DNA from: Frateuria terrea | GTDB taxonomy: Bacteria; Pseudomonadota; Gammaproteobacteria; Xanthomonadales; Rhodanobacteraceae | Length of the DNA stretch: 59,556 nucleotides | Assembly (NCBI RefSeq): GCF_900115705.1 | Contig: NZ_FOXL01000012.1 | Location: forward strand, 1 to 59,556 | Direction of reading: 5' to 3' | Position numbers and translations under genes: made by a program | Shown: positions 8,744-19,187 of the stretch, piece by piece | Layout: each line of letters starts with the position of its first letter | Numbering within the stretch: position 1 is the first letter of the stretch | The notes under the pieces: model-generated | Seen by the model: the letters and a program-made list of their open reading frames with translations, nothing else | Database searches by the model: none | Told to the model about the DNA's origin: nothing

Positions 8744-9253
8744 ATGTCTTCTAACGATCGCGAAAATTCCGACGGCCTGCTCGAAAAGCTGATTGCCGTC
8801 AACCGCGTGGCCAAGACCGTCAAGGGTGGCCGCCAGATGAGCTTCACCGCGCTGACCGTCGTCGGCGATGGCGAGGGCAAGGTCGGTTTCGGCTATGGCA
8901 AGGCACGTGAAGTGCCGGTCGCCATCTCCAAGGCGATGGAGCGTGCCCGCCGTAATATGGTGAGCATCGACCTGAACAACGGCACGCTGTGGTACGCCAT
9001 CAAGGCCAACCACGGCGCCGCGCGCGTGTTCATGCAGCCCGCTTCGGAAGGTACCGGCGTGATCGCCGGTGGCGCGATGCGCGCCGTGCTGGAAGTGGTC
9101 GGCGTCAAGAACGTGCTGGCCAAGGCGGTCGGTTCGCGTAACCCGATCAACCTGGTGCGCGCCACCATCAAGGGACTGCAGGCGATTGCCTCGCCGAAGC
9201 GCATCGCCGCCAAGCGTGGCAAGACCGTCGAAGAGGTGATGGGCAATGGCTAA
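8744..9253 (+). CDS. rpsE: 30S ribosomal protein S5
   Basis: Protein uS5, 169 residues (E. coli 167), important for decoding fidelity and for the mRNA entry helicase together with S3 and S4. The dsRBD-like N-terminal motif ([19 protein letters not shown]) and the block [20 protein letters not shown] are clear. Its end overlaps the rpmD start by 8 bp. Confidence 0.97.
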   Translation: MSSNDRENSDGLLEKLIAVNRVAKTVKGGRQMSFTALTVVGDGEGKVGFGYGKAREVPVAISKAMERARRNMVSIDLNNGTLWYAIKANHGAARVFMQPASEGTGVIAGGAMRAVLEVVGVKNVLAKAVGSRNPINLVRATIKGLQAIASPKRIAAKRGKTVEEVMGNG

Positions 9254-9440
9254 AAACAACGACACCGCCACCGTGCGCGTGCGCCTGGTCAAGGGTCTGC
9301 GCGGCGTGCAGGGGCGTCACCGCCTGAGCGTCAAGGCGCTGGGCCTGAACAAGCTCAACGACGTCCGTGAACTGAAGGACAGCCCGCAGGTGCGTGGCCT
9401 GATCAACACGGTCTACTACCTGGTCCGGGTCGAGGAGTAA
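9246..9440 (+). CDS. rpmD: 50S ribosomal protein L30
   Basis: Protein uL30, 64 residues (E. coli 59), peripheral on the 50S subunit. Recognised from [25 protein letters not shown] and the end [16 protein letters not shown]. The ATG at 9246 lies inside the end of rpsE, suggesting coupled translation. Five bases separate it from rplO. Confidence 0.96.
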   Translation: MAKNNDTATVRVRLVKGLRGVQGRHRLSVKALGLNKLNDVRELKDSPQVRGLINTVYYLVRVEE

Positions 9441-9445
9441 TCATC

Positions 9446-9877
9446 ATGCGTCTGAACGACATCAAGCCGGCTGCCGGTGCACGCAAGACGCGCCTGCGCG
9501 TTGGTCGCGGTATCGGCTCTGGCCTCGGCAAGACTGCCGGCCGTGGCCACAAGGGTCAGCATGCCCGCGCCGGCGGCACCCACAAGTTCGGCTTCGAGGG
9601 CGGCCAGATGCCGCTGCAGCGTCGCCTGCCCAAGGTTGGCTTCCGTTCCAAGAAGAAGGCCGAGAGCCAGGAAGTGTTCCTGTACCAGCTGGCCAACCTG
9701 AAGGCCGACGTGATCGATCCGATCGCGCTGCACCAGGCTGGCTTGGTCGACAGCAAGGCGAAGAAGATCAAGGTCGTCGCCAAGGGCGAAATCGGCCGTG
9801 CGGTCAAGCTCTCCGGCGTGCTCGCGACGGCCGGTGCCAAGGCGGCCATCGAGGCTGCCGGCGGCAGCGTGGAGTAA
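9446..9877 (+). CDS. rplO: 50S ribosomal protein L15
   Basis: Protein uL15, 143 residues (E. coli 144), a late-assembly 23S rRNA binder. The long glycine/arginine-rich N-terminal extension ([20 protein letters not shown], residues about 18-37) that threads into rRNA is obvious. The GTG start of secY follows 4 bp after its stop. Confidence 0.97.
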   Translation: MRLNDIKPAAGARKTRLRVGRGIGSGLGKTAGRGHKGQHARAGGTHKFGFEGGQMPLQRRLPKVGFRSKKKAESQEVFLYQLANLKADVIDPIALHQAGLVDSKAKKIKVVAKGEIGRAVKLSGVLATAGAKAAIEAAGGSVE

Positions 9878-9881
9878 GACG

Positions 9882-11207
<1,326 letters not shown>

Positions 11208-11291
11208 TGGCTGCTGGGGCGAACGGGGTTGGTCACGTTGGAAGGCAGGCGGCACGGCGCCGCGGGGCTTTCCTGTTAGGGTAATTCAGGT

Positions 11292-11315
11292 TAAAATTGC
11301 GCGTTTACCGCGCAA
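11292..11315 (+). promoter_or_regulatory. Candidate -10 element and hairpin before rpsM
   Basis: TAAAAT at 11292-11297 could be a -10 box, although no convincing -35 is seen. It directly abuts a 7-bp hairpin (11297-11303 with 11309-11315). The spacer from secY to rpsM is 132 bp and contains no rpmJ. In E. coli, S4 represses this group by binding a structured leader before rpsM. Confidence 0.35.
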
Positions 11316-11339
11316 GAAACGCATCGGAGAAAGTACATC

Positions 11340-11696
11340 ATGGCGCGCATCGCGGGTGTCAATTTGCCGGTCCAGAAGCATGTCTGGGTCGGCCTGCAGA
11401 GCATCTACGGCATCGGCCGCAGCCGGGCCAAGAAGGTCTGCGCGGATGCCGGGGTGGTTCCGACCACGCCGATCAAGTCCCTCAGCGAGGGCGAGGTGGA
11501 GAAACTCCGCCACGAAATCGGCAAGTACGTCGTCGAAGGCGACCTTCGCCGCGAGGTGGGTATCGCGATCAAGCGCCTGATGGACCTGGGTTGCTATCGC
11601 GGCCTGCGCCACCGTCGTGGCCTGCCGGTGCGCGGTCAGCGCACGCGTACCAATGCACGCACCCGCAAGGGTCCGCGTCGCGCGATCAAGAAGTAA
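11340..11696 (+). CDS. rpsM: 30S ribosomal protein S13
   Basis: Protein uS13, 118 residues, same length as E. coli, in the 30S head, forming intersubunit bridges and touching P-site tRNA. Start [20 protein letters not shown] and the basic tail [20 protein letters not shown] are diagnostic. GGAGAAAG precedes the ATG. First gene of the alpha group. Confidence 0.98.
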   Translation: MARIAGVNLPVQKHVWVGLQSIYGIGRSRAKKVCADAGVVPTTPIKSLSEGEVEKLRHEIGKYVVEGDLRREVGIAIKRLMDLGCYRGLRHRRGLPVRGQRTRTNARTRKGPRRAIKK

Positions 11697-11708
11697 CGGA
11701 CACCCATT

Positions 11709-12095
11709 ATGGCCAAGCCTGTCAAGACCAAGAAGAAGATCAAGCGCGTTGTCACGGATGCCGTGGCCCACGTGCAGGCCTCCTTCAACAACACCATCGT
11801 CACCATCACCGACCGCCAGGGCAACGCGCTGTCGTGGGCGACTGCCGGCGGCGCGGGTTTCCGCGGTTCGCGCAAGTCCACCCCGTTCGCTGCCCAGGTT
11901 GCTGCCGAGAAGGCCGGCCGCGCCGCTGGCGACTACGGCGTGAAGACCGTGGAAGTGCGTATCAAGGGCCCCGGCCCGGGCCGCGAGTCGGCCGTGCGTT
12001 CGCTGAACGCGCTGGGCTACAAGGTCCTGAACATCATCGACGTCACGCCGATTCCGCACAACGGCTGCCGTCCCCCCAAGAAGCGTCGAGTCTAA
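11709..12095 (+). CDS. rpsK: 30S ribosomal protein S11
   Basis: Protein uS11, 128 residues (E. coli 129), on the platform of the 30S subunit near the mRNA exit. The core [20 protein letters not shown] and the end [18 protein letters not shown] are highly conserved. It sits 12 bp after rpsM and 10 bp before rpsD. Confidence 0.98.
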   Translation: MAKPVKTKKKIKRVVTDAVAHVQASFNNTIVTITDRQGNALSWATAGGAGFRGSRKSTPFAAQVAAEKAGRAAGDYGVKTVEVRIKGPGPGRESAVRSLNALGYKVLNIIDVTPIPHNGCRPPKKRRV

Positions 12096-12105
12096 GGAGT
12101 AACCC

Positions 12106-12732
12106 ATGGCCCGTTATCGTGGAGCTACCTGCAAGCTCGCCCGCCGCGAGGGTGCGGATCTCAGCCTGAAGAGCCCGGCCCGTGCGCTGGACTCCAAGTG
12201 CAAGCTGGAGAACAAGCCCGGCCAGCATGGCGCCAACAAGCGCATGCGCATGTCCGACTATGCCGTCCAGCTGCGCGAGAAGCAGAAGGTCAAGCGCATC
12301 TATGGCGTGCTCGAGCGCCAGTTCAGCAACTACTACGCCAAGGCGTCGACCCTCAAGGGCAACACCGGCGAGAACCTGCTGCGCCTGCTCGAGAGCCGCC
12401 TGGACAACGTCGTCTATCGCATGGGTTTCGCGGTTACCCGCGCCCAGGCCCGCCAGTTGGTCGCGCACAAGGCGATCCTGGTCAACGGCAAGAAAGTCAA
12501 CATCCCCTCGTACCAGGTCAAGCCGGGCGACGAGGTCGCGCTGACCGAGCGTGCGCGCACCCAGCTGCGCGTGCAGGAAGCGGCGACCGTGTTCGACACG
12601 ATGGACCTGCGCCCGATCTGGGTCGAAGTCGATGCCAAGAAGTTCACTGGCACCTTCAAGTCGATGCCCGACCGCGGCGACCTGCCGACGGACATCAACG
12701 AAGCCCTGATCGTCGAGCTGTATTCGAAGTAA
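12106..12732 (+). CDS. rpsD: 30S ribosomal protein S4
   Basis: Protein uS4, 208 residues (E. coli 206), a primary 16S rRNA binder that nucleates assembly. It also acts in antitermination and as repressor of the alpha operon in E. coli. The S4 RNA-binding domain is visible at about residues 98-160 ([20 protein letters not shown] to [12 protein letters not shown]). No zinc-binding Cys cluster is seen at the N-terminus. Confidence 0.98.
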   Translation: MARYRGATCKLARREGADLSLKSPARALDSKCKLENKPGQHGANKRMRMSDYAVQLREKQKVKRIYGVLERQFSNYYAKASTLKGNTGENLLRLLESRLDNVVYRMGFAVTRAQARQLVAHKAILVNGKKVNIPSYQVKPGDEVALTERARTQLRVQEAATVFDTMDLRPIWVEVDAKKFTGTFKSMPDRGDLPTDINEALIVELYSK

Positions 12733-12747
12733 TTACCGGAGCCCTGC

Positions 12748-13746
12748 ATGGCAGTTTCGTCAACTAGTGTGCTGCGGCCTCGTGGCCTCAGCGTCGAGCA
12801 GCTCGGAGCCAACCGCGCCAAGGTGGTGGTGGAGCCGCTCGAGCGTGGCTTCGGCCACACCCTGGGCAACGCGCTGCGCCGCGTGCTGCTCTCCTCGATC
12901 CCGGGCAGCGCCATCATCGAGGTTGAAATCGATGGCGTGCTGCATGAGTACACCACCCTCGAGGGTCTGCAGGAGGACGTGATCGAAGTCCTGCTCAACC
13001 TCAAGGATGTGGCCATTCGCCAGCATTCGGGCGACGAGGTCACCTTGACCCTTTCCAAGAAGGGCAAGGGCGTGGTCACGGCCGGCGACATCGTGGTCGA
13101 CCACACGGTGGAAATCGTCAACCCCGAGCACGTGATCTGCCACCTGACCAAGGACATCGCGCTCAACATGCGCCTGAAGGTGCGTCGCGGCGTCGGCTAC
13201 CAGCCGGCCAGCGCGCGCCAGCATCCCGATGACGAAGCGCGTCCGATCGGCCGCCTGCAGCTCGATGCCTCCTTTGCGCCGGTGCTGCGCGTGGCCTACG
13301 AGGTCGACGCGGCCCGTGTCGAGCAGCGCACGAACCTCGACAAGCTGGTGCTGGACATCGAGACCAACGGCACGATCGGTGCCGAGGACGCGGTCCGCAA
13401 GGCTGCCGAGATCCTCAACGACCAGCTTTCGGTGTTCGGCGATTTCTCGCGCCGCGAGAGCGCTTCGGACAAGGCGGAAAAGGGCGGTTTCGATCCGCTG
13501 CTGCTGCGTCCGATCGACGACCTGGAGCTGACGGTGCGTTCGGCCAATTGCCTGAAGGCCGAGAGCATCTACTACATCGGCGACCTGGTCCAGAAGACCG
13601 AAGTCGAGCTGCTCAAGACCCCGAACCTGGGCAAGAAGTCGCTCACCGAGATCAAGGACGTGCTCGGTTCGCGCGGCCTCGCCCTCGGCATGAAGCTGGA
13701 GAACTGGCCGCCGCCGGGCCTTTCGCACGGCATGCAGCTGGGTTGA
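12748..13746 (+). CDS. rpoA: RNA polymerase subunit alpha
   Basis: 332 residues (E. coli 329). The N-terminal dimerisation domain (residues about 1-235; [20 protein letters not shown] near residue 30) nucleates polymerase assembly. After a flexible linker, the C-terminal domain (residues about 250-320; [20 protein letters not shown]) binds UP elements and activators. It lies 15 bp after rpsD. In E. coli rplQ follows closely; here a 286-bp spacer with an intrinsic terminator intervenes. Confidence 0.98.
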   Translation: MAVSSTSVLRPRGLSVEQLGANRAKVVVEPLERGFGHTLGNALRRVLLSSIPGSAIIEVEIDGVLHEYTTLEGLQEDVIEVLLNLKDVAIRQHSGDEVTLTLSKKGKGVVTAGDIVVDHTVEIVNPEHVICHLTKDIALNMRLKVRRGVGYQPASARQHPDDEARPIGRLQLDASFAPVLRVAYEVDAARVEQRTNLDKLVLDIETNGTIGAEDAVRKAAEILNDQLSVFGDFSRRESASDKAEKGGFDPLLLRPIDDLELTVRSANCLKAESIYYIGDLVQKTEVELLKTPNLGKKSLTEIKDVLGSRGLALGMKLENWPPPGLSHGMQLG

Positions 13747-13753
13747 TGTTTTA

Positions 13754-13779
13754 CGGCGGCGATCGGGCGATCGCCGCCG
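13754..13779 (+). terminator. Perfect palindromic hairpin just after rpoA
   Basis: An 11-bp perfect stem (13754-13764 with 13769-13779) closes a GGGC loop 7 nt after the rpoA stop. No T-run follows, so it may mark a processed or stabilised 3' end, with termination achieved by the adjacent element at 13792-13828. Confidence 0.5.
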
Positions 13780-13791
13780 AAGTTTGAGCAA

Positions 13792-13828
13792 GGCGGGAGC
13801 CGCTTCTGCGATCCCGCCACTGTTTTTT
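13792..13828 (+). terminator. Intrinsic terminator after rpoA
   Basis: A 7-bp stem GGCGGGA/TCCCGCC (13792-13798 with 13812-13818), extended inward by CGC/GCG around a TTCT loop, is followed by ACTG and six T (13823-13828). It is oriented to stop transcription before rplQ, implying that rplQ has its own promoter or depends on readthrough. Confidence 0.75.
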
Positions 13829-13908
13829 GGAGCGGTCGCCTTGACTGCCCTCATGGTCGCCAGGCTTGCGACACCATCAGCGGGTTGTCCTACCGCCAGA
13901 GCAATAGA

Positions 13909-13940
13909 CGGCCACTCATGGCCGCACTTCTCACGAGAGC
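13909..13940. repeat. 32-bp REP-like repeat, copy 2 (rpoA-rplQ spacer)
   Basis: Second copy of the element at 8217-8248, 28 of 32 positions identical and in the same orientation. The hairpin half (CGGCCACTCATGGCCG) carries two changes that shift the loop but keep five or six pairs. It lies about 92 nt before the rplQ ATG. Confidence 0.7.
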
Positions 13941-14032
13941 CCGTACTGAAAGGGCTCGAAACAGCGGGTAACCGCGGAAAGCCGGAAACGATTGCCGGTT
14001 TTTCATAACAACAGACAGAGAGAGTTTTCGCC

Positions 14033-14419
14033 ATGCGCCACCAGAAATCGGGCCGCAAGCTCAACCGCACCAGCTCGCACCGCGAAGCGATGTTCAAGAA
14101 CATGGCCGCCTCGCTGATCAAGCACGAGCTGATCCGCACCACCCTGCCCAAGGCCAAGGAGCTGCGTCGGGTCGCCGAGCCGCTGATCACGCTGGCCAAG
14201 GTGGACGGCGTCGCCAACCGCCGCCTCGCCTTTGCGCGCCTGCGTGACAAGGAAGCGGTAGGCAAGCTGTTCATCGAGCTGGGCCCGCGCTATCAGCAGC
14301 GTCCCGGCGGCTACCTGCGCATCCTCAAGTGCGGCTTCCGGCCGGGCGACAATGCGCCGATGGCCTACGTCGAGCTGGTCGATCGCCCGCAGAATGCCGC
14401 GGCTGCCGAGGCCGAGTAA
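14033..14419 (+). CDS. rplQ: 50S ribosomal protein L17
   Basis: Protein bL17, 128 residues (E. coli 127), at the tunnel exit rim. The start [20 protein letters not shown] and the end [18 protein letters not shown] are diagnostic. The ATG has AGAGAG upstream. A small CCGG/CCGG hairpin followed by five T lies at about 13980-14006, immediately before the gene, so a further regulatory step is possible. It ends the ribosomal cluster. Confidence 0.97.
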   Translation: MRHQKSGRKLNRTSSHREAMFKNMAASLIKHELIRTTLPKAKELRRVAEPLITLAKVDGVANRRLAFARLRDKEAVGKLFIELGPRYQQRPGGYLRILKCGFRPGDNAPMAYVELVDRPQNAAAAEAE

Positions 14420-14457
14420 GCCTTAGCATATACGGGCGTCCAGACGTCCAAACGATG

Positions 14458-14495
14458 AAACCCCGGCCGGGTGACCTGCCGGGGTTTTGTTTTTT
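14458..14495 (+). terminator. Strong intrinsic terminator after rplQ
   Basis: A 10-bp stem (14458-14467 with 14478-14487, AAACCCCGGC against GCCGGGGTTT) is followed by TTTTGTTTTTT. This is a textbook rho-independent terminator closing the ribosomal protein cluster. Confidence 0.92.
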
Positions 14496-14562
14496 GCTGC
14501 GCCATGCTGACAGCGGTGCGGCAAGCGGGTAATGTCGGCTTTCCGCAACGCAGCAAACCGCC

Positions 14563-15063
14563 ATGAATCCTCTGCACTGGTCGTATCGCATCAGTTTCCT
14601 CGCAGGCTTCCTGATCTGCGTCGCCCTGTTGGGATTCGCGCTGTACACCGAGTATGCCTGGGGCCTGGTGCCGTGCCCGCTGTGCATCTTCCAGCGTCTG
14701 GGTTTCCTGGTGATGGCGGCGTTCTTCCTGGTGGGTTGCCTGCACGCGCCGCATCGCGGAACTCGGTGGATCTACACCGGAGGCGTGCTGGTCGGATCGC
14801 TTTGGGGTATCGCCGTGGCCGGCCGGCACCTGTGGATCCAGTCGCTGCCGGCCGATCAGGTGCCTTCCTGCGGGCCGCCGCTGGATTACATGTTCGACGC
14901 GTTTCCGTTCGCGCAGGTGCTGCGCATGGTGTTCACCGGTTCGGGGGAATGCGCCAAGGTCGAGCCGGTGCTCGGCCTGCCGATGCCAGCGTGGACCCTG
15001 TTCTGGTTCGTGTTGCTTGCAATCTTTGCGCTGGCGGCGACCGTGCGTCGTCGGCCTGCCTGA
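14563..15063 (+). CDS. dsbB: Disulfide bond formation protein DsbB
   Basis: Inner-membrane quinone reductase that reoxidises periplasmic DsbA. 166 residues with four hydrophobic segments (about 10-28, 44-62, 69-86 and 143-160). The first redox pair is Cys38-Pro-Leu-Cys41; the second is Cys103 and Cys130, almost exactly the E. coli spacing (41/44 and 104/130). It starts 68 bp after the rplQ terminator and is followed by the DAHP synthase gene after 12 bp, so the two may be cotranscribed. Confidence 0.94.
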   Translation: MNPLHWSYRISFLAGFLICVALLGFALYTEYAWGLVPCPLCIFQRLGFLVMAAFFLVGCLHAPHRGTRWIYTGGVLVGSLWGIAVAGRHLWIQSLPADQVPSCGPPLDYMFDAFPFAQVLRMVFTGSGECAKVEPVLGLPMPAWTLFWFVLLAIFALAATVRRRPA

Positions 15064-15075
15064 CGGGACCTGGCA

Positions 15076-16455
<1,380 letters not shown>

Positions 16456-16539
16456 TGGGCGACTGCGCGTTCGCGCGCGTTGGTGCCATGGCCACCGCAG
16501 GCGCACGAGTTCATGAAGCGCCTGCAGCCCCTTCCTCGC

Positions 16540-16731
16540 CTGCATCGGCGGACACGGCACGTCGGCGAAGGAACGGAGCACAGCAATCACGGGGCCCCTG
16601 GGTTTCAGCAGCGCGCCGCAGCCGGGGCAGTCATAGAAGAAGAGGCAGGCATCGGTGGGCATGGTTTCCTCCGATCGATGCCCGCACCCGGGGCACGCCC
16701 GCAGTCTGGCGGCGCGGGTCCATGGTCTCAA
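16540..16731 (-). pseudogene. Degenerate GDCCVxC-family small Cys protein
   Basis: The minus-strand frame reads CPGCGHRSEETMPTDAC, then LFFYDCPGCGALLKP, and later SFADVPCPPMQ. This is the framework of the small GDCCVxC-domain (seleno)protein family as I recall it. The signature itself is lost: the frame reads RGPVIAVLR where about nine residues containing GDCCVxC are expected, while codons for D-C-C lie in another frame at the same place. No stop follows, and the frame runs antisense into the DAHP synthase gene. The only in-frame start upstream of the first CxxC is a TTG at 16731 overlapping the amidase stop; an ATG at 16662 (MPTDAC) has GGAGG upstream. I read it as a pseudogene or an assembly error; the function of the family is unknown. 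Confidence 0.55.
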
Positions 16732-18335
16732 GGAGCAGTCGCGACCGGCTTGCCGGCCACCGTGTCAAGGAAGCGCGGCGGCTGCCATGCCCTGGCGTGT
16801 TGCTCGAAGCCGTAGGCGATCGAGATCAGCTTCGGTTCGCTCCACTTGGCGCCGAACAGCACGATGCCGATCGGCAGGTTGTGCGCGAAGCCTGCCGGCA
16901 CGGTAATCGAGGGATAGCCCGCGACTGCCGCCGGCTGCGAGGCGCCTCCCACGGTCGGATCGCCGCTGACGATGTGGTCTCCCAGCACCGGGTCGGTAAC
17001 GAAGGCCGGGCCCCAGGAGGGGGCGAGCAGCGCGTCCAGGTGATATTGGGCCAGCGCGGCGTCGATGCCCCCCGCTCCGGCCAGTCGCTTGGCCTTGGCC
17101 TGCGCGTCGGTGTATTTCTTATCGGTCAGCGGCCCCTTGGCCTGCGCCTGCTCGAACAGTTCCTGGCCGAACCAGGGCATCTCCTGTGCGGCGTGCGCCT
17201 TGTCGAAGGCGATCAGGTCGGCCAGCGTCCTGACCTCGAGCTTGGGTCGGGTGGCGAGGTAGGCGTTGATGTCGTGCTTGAACTCGTACAGCAGCACGGT
17301 CATCTCCGGTCCGCCCAGTTCGGAAAGGTGCGGCACGGTCACCGGGTCGACAATGATCGCGCCCTGCGCCTTCATCAGTGCGATCGCCTGCCCGAGCACG
17401 CGGTCGGCATTGGGTTCGGCGCCGGCGAGCTGGCGCACCACGCCGATGCGCTTGCCCTTCAGGCCGTCGGGATCGAGGAAACGGGTGTAGTCGGTCGCGT
17501 GCCTGTCGGCGTCGGCCGTGGCCGGGTCGCGCGGATCGCTGCCGGCGATCACGCTGAGCAGCGCCGCGGCGTCGGCCACGCTGCGCGCCATCGGGCCGGC
17601 GGTGTCCTGACTGTGCGAGATCGGCACGATGCCGCTGCGGCTGACCAGACCCAGCGTAGGCTTGATGCCGACGATGCCGTTGCTCGCTGCCGGGCAGATG
17701 ATCGAGCCGTCGGTCTCGGTGCCGATCGCCACGGTCGCCAGGCCCGCCGCCACCGCCGCACCGGAGCCCGCGCTGGAGCCGCACGGATTGCGGTCGAGCA
17801 CGTAGGGGTTCTTCGTCTGCCCGCCGCGCCCGCTCCAGCCGCTGCTGGCGTGGCTGGAGCGGAAGTTCGCCCACTCGCTCAGATTGGTCTTGCCCAGCAC
17901 CAGCGCGCCGGCCTTGCGCAGCCGCTCGACCAGCCCGGCGTCGCGCGCCGCGGGTGCACTGGCCAGTGCCAGTGAGCCGGCGGTGGTGAGCATGCGATCA
18001 CCGGTGTCGATGTTGTCCTTGAGCAGCACCGGGATACCGTAAAGCGGGCCAGGCTTGGCCTTGGCGCGCCCGGCGTCGAGCGCGGCGGCCAGCCCGAGCG
18101 CGTCGGGGTTGGTCTCGATCACCGCGCGCAGCGTGGGCCCCGCCTGGTCGATCTGCGCGATGCGGTCGAGGAACTGCCGCGCGAGCGTGCGGCTGTCCAG
18201 CGTGCCGGTATCCATCTGTTGCTGGAGCTGGACGATCGATGCCCAGGCCGGCGGCGGGCCCGGTTGCGCAGCCAACGCGTGTCCGGCAAGCAGCACGGTG
18301 ACAAGCAGGGCAAGGTGGACGGGCGATCGTTTCAC
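16728..18335 (-). CDS. Secreted amidase-signature family hydrolase
   Basis: 535 residues. The GTG start at 18335 is chosen because GGAGG lies 8 nt upstream and a signal peptide follows at once (residues 1-22, ending HALAAQPG). The amidase-signature triad is visible: Lys106 in IPVLLKDNID, the cis-Ser in CGSSAGSGAAV (187/188) and the nucleophile Ser211 in TETDGSIICPA. Family members hydrolyse amides, peptides or acyl-amides; the substrate cannot be told. It probably acts in the periplasm or outside the cell. Its TGA overlaps the TTG of the degenerate gene downstream. Confidence 0.9.
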   Translation of the reverse strand: MKRSPVHLALLVTVLLAGHALAAQPGPPPAWASIVQLQQQMDTGTLDSRTLARQFLDRIAQIDQAGPTLRAVIETNPDALGLAAALDAGRAKAKPGPLYGIPVLLKDNIDTGDRMLTTAGSLALASAPAARDAGLVERLRKAGALVLGKTNLSEWANFRSSHASSGWSGRGGQTKNPYVLDRNPCGSSAGSGAAVAAGLATVAIGTETDGSIICPAASNGIVGIKPTLGLVSRSGIVPISHSQDTAGPMARSVADAAALLSVIAGSDPRDPATADADRHATDYTRFLDPDGLKGKRIGVVRQLAGAEPNADRVLGQAIALMKAQGAIIVDPVTVPHLSELGGPEMTVLLYEFKHDINAYLATRPKLEVRTLADLIAFDKAHAAQEMPWFGQELFEQAQAKGPLTDKKYTDAQAKAKRLAGAGGIDAALAQYHLDALLAPSWGPAFVTDPVLGDHIVSGDPTVGGASQPAAVAGYPSITVPAGFAHNLPIGIVLFGAKWSEPKLISIAYGFEQHARAWQPPRFLDTVAGKPVATAP

Positions 18336-18409
18336 GGCAGCCTCCGATGGCTCGGTGTGCAATGGGGATCTACGGTGCGGCATGGTGTCGCGCTGGCGCA
18401 GCATAGCCG

Positions 18410-18448
18410 GTCCCGCTGCGTCGTCGTGCGCGGGACGCTACCTATAAT
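18410..18448 (+). promoter_or_regulatory. Promoter and inverted repeat before the cytochrome genes
   Basis: A perfect TATAAT (18443-18448) ends only 7 nt before the ATG of the first cytochrome, so transcription would start at or next to the start codon. No Shine-Dalgarno is present between them. Just upstream, a 7-bp inverted repeat GTCCCGC/GCGGGAC (18410-18416 with 18430-18436, 13-bp gap) covers the -35 area and could be an operator. The -35 hexamer itself is poor. Confidence 0.55.
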
Positions 18449-18455
18449 CCAGCCC

Positions 18456-19187
18456 ATGAGCCTGCTTCCCTTTCCGCGCCTGGCGCCGGTATTCCTCGCC
18501 GCTGCGTTGTTCACCGGTGCCGTGCACGCCGCCGACGCGTCGACCGTGCCCGACACCCTCAAGCAGCGCATCGCCGCCTGCACCGCCTGCCACGGCGAAC
18601 ACGGACAGGGTACGCCCGAGAGCGGTTTCTTCCCGCGCCTGGCCGGCAAGCCGGCGGGCTACCTGGCGCGGCAGATTCGCAACTTCCAGGACGGCCTGCG
18701 CAAGTACGCGCCGATGGAATACACGGTGCGCGGCCTGACCCCCGCGTACATGCACGAGATCGCCGGTTATTTCGCCGCGCAACAGGTTCCGTACGAGCGC
18801 TCGCCGGTGCCGCGCGTCGACGCCGACGCGCTCAAGCGCGGACAGCTGCTCGCGACCCAAGGTGACCCCGCCCGCAGGATTCCTGCCTGCGCGGCCTGCC
18901 ACGGGGCACAGCTGACCGGTGTGGAGCCGGACATTCCCGGCCTGGTCGGACTGCCCTACGACTACATCAGCGCGCAGCTCGGCTCCTGGCGCACCCACAC
19001 GCGAGCGATGGTGACGCCCGATTGCATGGAGACCATCGCCAGCCGCCTGAGCGAGGCGGACATCACCGCCGTCTCGGCATGGTTGGCTACGCAAGACGTT
19101 CCGCCCGACGCGCACGCGCAACCGGCTGGCTCGGTGACGCCTCCGCTCGCCTGCGGCGTGCTCGGTGCGAAGGAGGTGGCGCGATGA
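18456..19187 (+). CDS. Periplasmic dihaem cytochrome c (c4-like)
   Basis: 243 residues. Signal peptide at residues 1-25 (cleavage near VHAADAST). Two haem c motifs: Cys42-Thr-Ala-Cys45-His46 and Cys145-Ala-Ala-Cys148-His149, roughly 100 residues apart as in c4-type dihaem cytochromes; Met residues at 88 and 99 are possible axial ligands. It should carry electrons in the periplasm. The start follows a TATAAT box by 7 nt with no ribosome binding site. Its TGA overlaps the next ATG by 4 bp, so the two cytochromes are coupled. Confidence 0.9.
   Translation: MSLLPFPRLAPVFLAAALFTGAVHAADASTVPDTLKQRIAACTACHGEHGQGTPESGFFPRLAGKPAGYLARQIRNFQDGLRKYAPMEYTVRGLTPAYMHEIAGYFAAQQVPYERSPVPRVDADALKRGQLLATQGDPARRIPACAACHGAQLTGVEPDIPGLVGLPYDYISAQLGSWRTHTRAMVTPDCMETIASRLSEADITAVSAWLATQDVPPDAHAQPAGSVTPPLACGVLGAKEVAR

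Noticed and set aside
12760-14274. A 504-codon minus-strand frame across rpoA and rplQ
   Set aside because: Antisense shadow of rpoA that crosses two terminators. No ribosome binding site or homology.
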